From contig CALCJE010000334.1 of the NCBI GenBank assembly GCA_937965665.1, positions 1 through 9,421 of the forward strand: a DNA stretch of 9,421 nt, read 5' to 3'. The position numbers were made by a program, and so were the translations under genes. Of this stretch, positions 6,428-9,421 are shown piece after piece. The DNA comes from an uncultured Bacteroidales bacterium. Lineage in GTDB: Bacteria; Bacteroidota; Bacteroidia; Bacteroidales; UBA4417. The notes beneath the pieces were generated by a model that saw only the letters and a program-made list of their open reading frames with translations, was not told where the DNA came from and did not search any database. Position 1 is the stretch's first letter, and each line of letters begins with the position of its first letter.

Positions 6428-6458
6428 CAAAAGTACAATTTATTGACATTTATTGCAA
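6428..6458 (-). promoter_or_regulatory. Bacteroidota-type promoter of the LytS-like/LytTR operon
   Basis: On the minus strand TACTTTTG (6428-6435) is a perfect TAnnTTTG -7 element and TTG (6456-6458) lies 20 bases upstream. The predicted start is near 6422, giving a leader of about 33 bases before the kinase ATG at 6389. ACAATT and AATTGT (6435-6440 and 6457-6462) form an inverted repeat around the spacer. Further upstream on this strand lies a T9/A7 tract (6477-6494, plus-strand reading) that could bend DNA or act as an upstream element. Confidence 0.6.
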
Positions 6459-6534
6459 TTGTATGCTAAGTATGGATTTTTTTTTACAAAAAAATGATAC
6501 TTTTAATGTTTAGTTTAGTCGCTCTCAAAAAAGC

Positions 6535-6548
6535 TGTGAACAGTCACA
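6535..6548. promoter_or_regulatory. TGTGA-N4-TCACA inverted repeat upstream of the sigma-54 regulator gene
   Basis: A perfect five-base inverted repeat with a four-base spacer lies 70 bases before the regulator's ATG. The half-sites match those of Crp-type sites, but Crp sites have six bases between the halves. It could be an operator for another Crp/Fnr-family or dimeric regulator, or a small hairpin. No promoter elements for the rightward genes could be recognised around it. Confidence 0.25.
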
Positions 6549-6617
6549 TTATCAAACTGTTTGTATAAAACAAAAGCAAATGCGACGCGTTTTTTTGAAT
6601 TAAAGAATAACAGAGAT

Positions 6618-7979
6618 ATGAGTTTATTAAAAGCCAGCATACTGGTTATTGACGATGATGTGGATGTGCTTACCGCCGTGCGCCTTTTGCTGAAAACCGA
6701 AGTGCAGGAGGTGGTTACCGAAAAGAACCCGGAAAATATTCCGTCGCTGCTGGGTGCGCGAACCTTCGACCTGGTGTTGCTCGATATGAATTTTAACGCG
6801 TCCATCAATACCGGCAACGAGGGTTTATACTGGCTGAACCGCATCCGCGAAATGAAACCCGGCATTTCGGTTATTATGATTACTGCTTATGGCGATATCG
6901 ACCTGGCCGTGCGTTCGCTGAAGGAAGGGGCTGCTGATTTTATTGTAAAGCCCTGGCATAATGAGAAGTTGCTATCGACCATCACGGCGATATTGAAGAA
7001 AAATCCGCAGCAGTCGCCCACAGCCAGCCAGTCGTCGCCGGCCAAAAATACCTACCCGGACCTGTTGGGCAACAGCGATGTGATGCTCGATATTTTTTCG
7101 AAAATCGATAAAATTGCACCTACCGATGCCAATATTTTGATACTGGGCGAAAACGGCACCGGCAAGGACCTGATCGCGAAAGCCATTCACGAAAAATCGC
7201 TGCGCCGCAAACAGCCTTTTGTAAAAGTAGATATTGGAGCGCTTACCGAAAGCTTATTTGAGAGTGAGTTGTTCGGGCATAAAAAAGGCGCTTTTACCGA
7301 TGCGAAGGAGGATCGCATGGGCCGTTTCGAAATGGCTAATGGCGGAACCCTTTTTCTCGACGAAATCGGGAATATTTCGCTGCAACAGCAGGCAAAGCTG
7401 CTTTCGGTGCTGCAAAACAGGCAGGTTACCCGCCTGGGATCGAACCAGGCCATAACGGTTGATATACGACTTATATGCGCCACCAACCTGCCGATGAGCG
7501 ACCTGGCGAACGAATCAAGGTTTCGTAAAGATTTGATTTACCGGATTAATACCGTAGAAATTGTGGTGCCACCACTTCGTAAACGGAAGGAGGACATACG
7601 GCTGCTCACCGAACATTTTGTAAAAATATATTCGGCGAAATACTTCAAAACTAATATCCGTTTCTCCGACGCCGCCATTCAGAAACTGGAGCAATATCGT
7701 TTCCCGGGGAATGTTCGTGAACTGCAGTATATTATTGAGCGGGTGATTATTATGTCCGAAGGCCATGATATTAAACCTGAGGAGATTATTTTTTCACCCA
7801 TTGAATCGAATCACCAGGAATCGCTGGCCGAAACTGACGAAACCCGGCTGAGCAATATCGAAAAAAACACCATCCTCAGGGTGATTGAAAAAAACAATGG
7901 CAACATTTCGAAAGCTGCCCGCGAACTGGGAATTACACGTACCGCCTTATACCGCCGACTGAGCAAATATGAAATTTAA
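6618..7979 (+). CDS. NtrC-family sigma-54-dependent response regulator
   Basis: The 453-residue activator of RNA polymerase containing sigma-54 has three parts. The receiver (about 6-125) has Asp-12/Asp-13, phosphoacceptor Asp-56 (DLVLLDMNF), Thr-89 and Lys-111. The AAA+ domain (about 148-380) has Walker A GENGTGKD (177-184), the sigma-54 contact loop GAFTDA (224-229) in place of the usual GAFTGA, Walker B GTLFLDEI (243-250), an arginine-finger region RFRKDLIYRI (301-310) and FPGNVREL (362-369). The Fis-type helix-turn-helix is at about 424-453 (NGNISKAARELGITRTALYRRL). A longer frame begins at 6561, but the ATG at 6618 directly precedes the receiver, has an AG-rich stretch before it and gives the normal length. 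It overlaps the downstream kinase gene by 11 bases, so the two form an operon. It probably switches on genes outside the window; no sigma-54 promoter is visible here. Confidence 0.92.
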   Translation: MSLLKASILVIDDDVDVLTAVRLLLKTEVQEVVTEKNPENIPSLLGARTFDLVLLDMNFNASINTGNEGLYWLNRIREMKPGISVIMITAYGDIDLAVRSLKEGAADFIVKPWHNEKLLSTITAILKKNPQQSPTASQSSPAKNTYPDLLGNSDVMLDIFSKIDKIAPTDANILILGENGTGKDLIAKAIHEKSLRRKQPFVKVDIGALTESLFESELFGHKKGAFTDAKEDRMGRFEMANGGTLFLDEIGNISLQQQAKLLSVLQNRQVTRLGSNQAITVDIRLICATNLPMSDLANESRFRKDLIYRINTVEIVVPPLRKRKEDIRLLTEHFVKIYSAKYFKTNIRFSDAAIQKLEQYRFPGNVRELQYIIERVIIMSEGHDIKPEEIIFSPIESNHQESLAETDETRLSNIEKNTILRVIEKNNGNISKAARELGITRTALYRRLSKYEI

Positions 7980-9312
7980 CAAAAACGAACTTGGCCTTTT
8001 ATTGCGGGTTATATTATTGTTTATCACCCTGCTGGCATTTGCATTTACCATACTGCAAAAGCAATATGTTTACGATTTGGTGATTGTGCCGGTAATCCTG
8101 GTGCAGCTTATCGACTTTTACCGCCTGTATAAAAAAGCACAGGATGAGGTGGAGCAGTTTGTTGAATCCATTCATTACCGCGATTTTTCAAAATACTTTA
8201 ATGTGAAGCAAGCCCCTGTAGAGGTGCAGTCGCTACGGAAAGGATTTAACGAGATAAACGACACATTCAGGGTGGTAAGCAAGGAAAAGGAAATGCAATA
8301 CCAGTACCTGCAAAAAGTGCTTGAGCTGGTCGATACAGGTATACTTTCGTACGAAACTGCCAGCGGCGAAATAAAATGGATGAATGAGTCGCTGAAAAAA
8401 ATCCTTGAGGTACCTTACCTGAAAAGCATTCACTCGCTCGAAAAACGCGATCATATGCTGTATTCACAGGTTATGGAACTTGAGCCTGGCGAGCGGGTAA
8501 TCAGCACCATACACCGCGAGAAAAATAACCTGAAAGTGGTATTGTCGGCTACCGCATTTCAAACGGAAGGGGTTCATTTTAAGCTTATTGCGTTTCAAAA
8601 TGTTAATGAAGCTTTAGAGGAAACCGAATCGAAGGCATGGAAAAAACTGCTGAGCGTAATGACCCACGAAATTATGAATTCTGTGGCTCCCATATCGTCG
8701 CTTGCCCATACGCTGCAGGGCATGCTCAAGCAGTTTAATATTCTTCATCCGGATCCATCGGGCGTTGCCGGCGACCTGGAACTGGGTATCGATACCATCC
8801 GTAAGCGAAGTGAAGGACTGCTCAAGTTTACCGAAACCTACCGTAACCTGAATAAAATCACGAAAGCTGAATTAGCCAGGGTTTTTATCAGCGGTTTGTT
8901 CGATAATATTCAACGGCTGATGCAGCCCACGCTCGATCAGAAAAATATTGAAATAACCGTGATCCTGAAAGATCCGCTGGTTTCGGTTGAAATGGATGCC
9001 GGGCTAATAGAGCAGGTGCTTATAAACCTGGTGCTGAATGCCATTGATGCGGTTAAAAACCAGGAGGAACCGAAAATTGTGCTTTCGGATTATACCGACA
9101 ACGATAGCAAGGTAATTATAAAAGTTGCCGATAATGGAACCGGGATGTCCGAAGATGTTCTGGAACAGATATTTATACCGTTTTTCAGCACCAAGAAAAA
9201 CGGCAATGGCATCGGCCTGAGCCTGTGCAAGCAGATTATGATGGTGCATAAAGGCTCCATAACCGTTCAATCAAAAGTAAATGAAGGAACGGCGTTTTAT
9301 CTGAGGTTTTGA
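7969..9312 (+). CDS. Membrane sensor histidine kinase paired with the sigma-54 regulator
   Basis: The 447-residue NtrB/NtrY-like kinase has two closely spaced membrane segments (about 8-28 and 34-50) with only a short connecting turn, so there is no periplasmic sensor domain. A cytosolic linker (51-110) and a PAS-like region (about 111-215, with ILSYETASGEIKWMNESL) follow. The dimerisation domain has the H box SVMTHEIMNSVAP with phosphoacceptor His-233. The ATPase domain has an N box LINLVLNAID (Asn-353 or Asn-357), G1 DNGTG (388-392), F box FIPFFSTK (402-409) and G2 GNGIGLSL (412-419). The ATG lies inside the last codons of the regulator gene, which suggests coupled translation and makes that regulator its likely partner. 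Input is probably cytosolic or from the membrane. The type of HisKA box (MTHEIMNS) is one I associate with Bacteroidota kinases beside sigma-54 regulators. Confidence 0.92.
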   Translation: MKFNKNELGLLLRVILLFITLLAFAFTILQKQYVYDLVIVPVILVQLIDFYRLYKKAQDEVEQFVESIHYRDFSKYFNVKQAPVEVQSLRKGFNEINDTFRVVSKEKEMQYQYLQKVLELVDTGILSYETASGEIKWMNESLKKILEVPYLKSIHSLEKRDHMLYSQVMELEPGERVISTIHREKNNLKVVLSATAFQTEGVHFKLIAFQNVNEALEETESKAWKKLLSVMTHEIMNSVAPISSLAHTLQGMLKQFNILHPDPSGVAGDLELGIDTIRKRSEGLLKFTETYRNLNKITKAELARVFISGLFDNIQRLMQPTLDQKNIEITVILKDPLVSVEMDAGLIEQVLINLVLNAIDAVKNQEEPKIVLSDYTDNDSKVIIKVADNGTGMSEDVLEQIFIPFFSTKKNGNGIGLSLCKQIMMVHKGSITVQSKVNEGTAFYLRF

Positions 9313-9349
9313 TAGGAAGGAAATAACTGACAGGTTTCAAGTGTAAGTA

Positions 9350-9413
9350 TTTTTTTTTTTACCCACCCCTGTCTGCAAAAGGCAGGCCAGCCCTCCCTGA
9401 AAAACAGGGTGGG
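9350..9413. repeat. T-run followed by GC-rich hairpin repeat
   Basis: After an 11-base T-run (9350-9360), CCCACCCCTGT (9362-9372) pairs with ACAGGGTGGG (9404-9413) with one base bulged. Alternatively CCCTCCCTG (9391-9399) pairs with CAGGGTGGG (9405-9413) at eight of nine positions around a five-base loop. CTGC/GCAG near 9373-9384 adds a small stem. Sequences of the CCCACCCCTG...CCCTCCCTG...CAGGG type are often scattered between genes in Bacteroidota. The order T-run before hairpin is wrong for a terminator of the rightward operon, and the element may continue beyond the window. Confidence 0.45.
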
Positions 9414-9421
9414 AGTGGATT

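Noticed and set aside
6441..6457. Sigma-54-like promoter (TTGACATTTATTGCA) on the plus strand.
   Set aside because: The distance between the two halves is one base short and the -24 GG is missing.
6515..6865. Minus-strand open frame of 116 codons across the regulator start.
   Set aside because: It is antisense to the well-conserved receiver domain, has low-complexity Ser/Thr runs typical of a shadow frame and has no recognisable domain.
7187..7486. Antisense open frame of 99 codons opposite the AAA+ domain.
   Set aside because: It mirrors conserved Walker and sigma-54 contact motifs on the other strand, so its openness comes from codon use there.
1..9421. CRISPR array, tRNA or rRNA genes.
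   Set aside because: No regularly spaced repeats, and no cloverleaf or conserved rRNA segments were recognised on either strand.

Overview
The window looks like chromosomal DNA of a member of the Bacteroidota. Reasons: two perfect matches to the Bacteroidota -7 promoter element (TAnnTTTG) each with a TTG 20 bases upstream, weak Shine-Dalgarno sequences, a lipoprotein with repeated YxYD motifs, and a LytS-like/LytTR pair of the type common in this phylum. I cannot name a genus.

Left part (about 1-2087, minus strand): two AT-rich single-gene units, one encoding a secreted tetratricopeptide-repeat protein and one a YD-repeat lipoprotein. Their boundaries behave like integron gene cassettes. Each gene is followed directly by an imperfect palindrome bounded by AAC...GTT. 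The outer box of each palindrome is the reverse complement of the sequence at the start of the same unit (15 of 16 bases in one; one substitution and one gap in the other). No integrase is present. The array appears to end at 2087 and to continue past the left edge, where a well-formed promoter overlaps the last core site.

Middle (2088-4960): a non-coding stretch of about 310 bases with two -7-like elements pointing into the array, then a large CHX/CPA2-type cation:proton antiporter with a universal-stress-like cytosolic tail (minus strand).

Right part (4961-9312): two signalling pairs transcribed away from one 228-base intergenic region. Leftward are a short membrane LytS-like histidine kinase and a LytTR response regulator, overlapping by 35 bases. 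Rightward are an NtrC-type sigma-54 response regulator and its membrane histidine kinase, overlapping by 11 bases. The shared region holds a good leftward promoter, a perfect 12-base palindrome at its predicted start point and a TGTGA-N4-TCACA inverted repeat. Targets of either system are not visible. The right end carries a T-run followed by a GC-rich hairpin repeat of a kind often scattered in Bacteroidota intergenic DNA.

The antiporter, kinase and regulator genes look like ordinary backbone genes. The cassette-like array is the unusual part.
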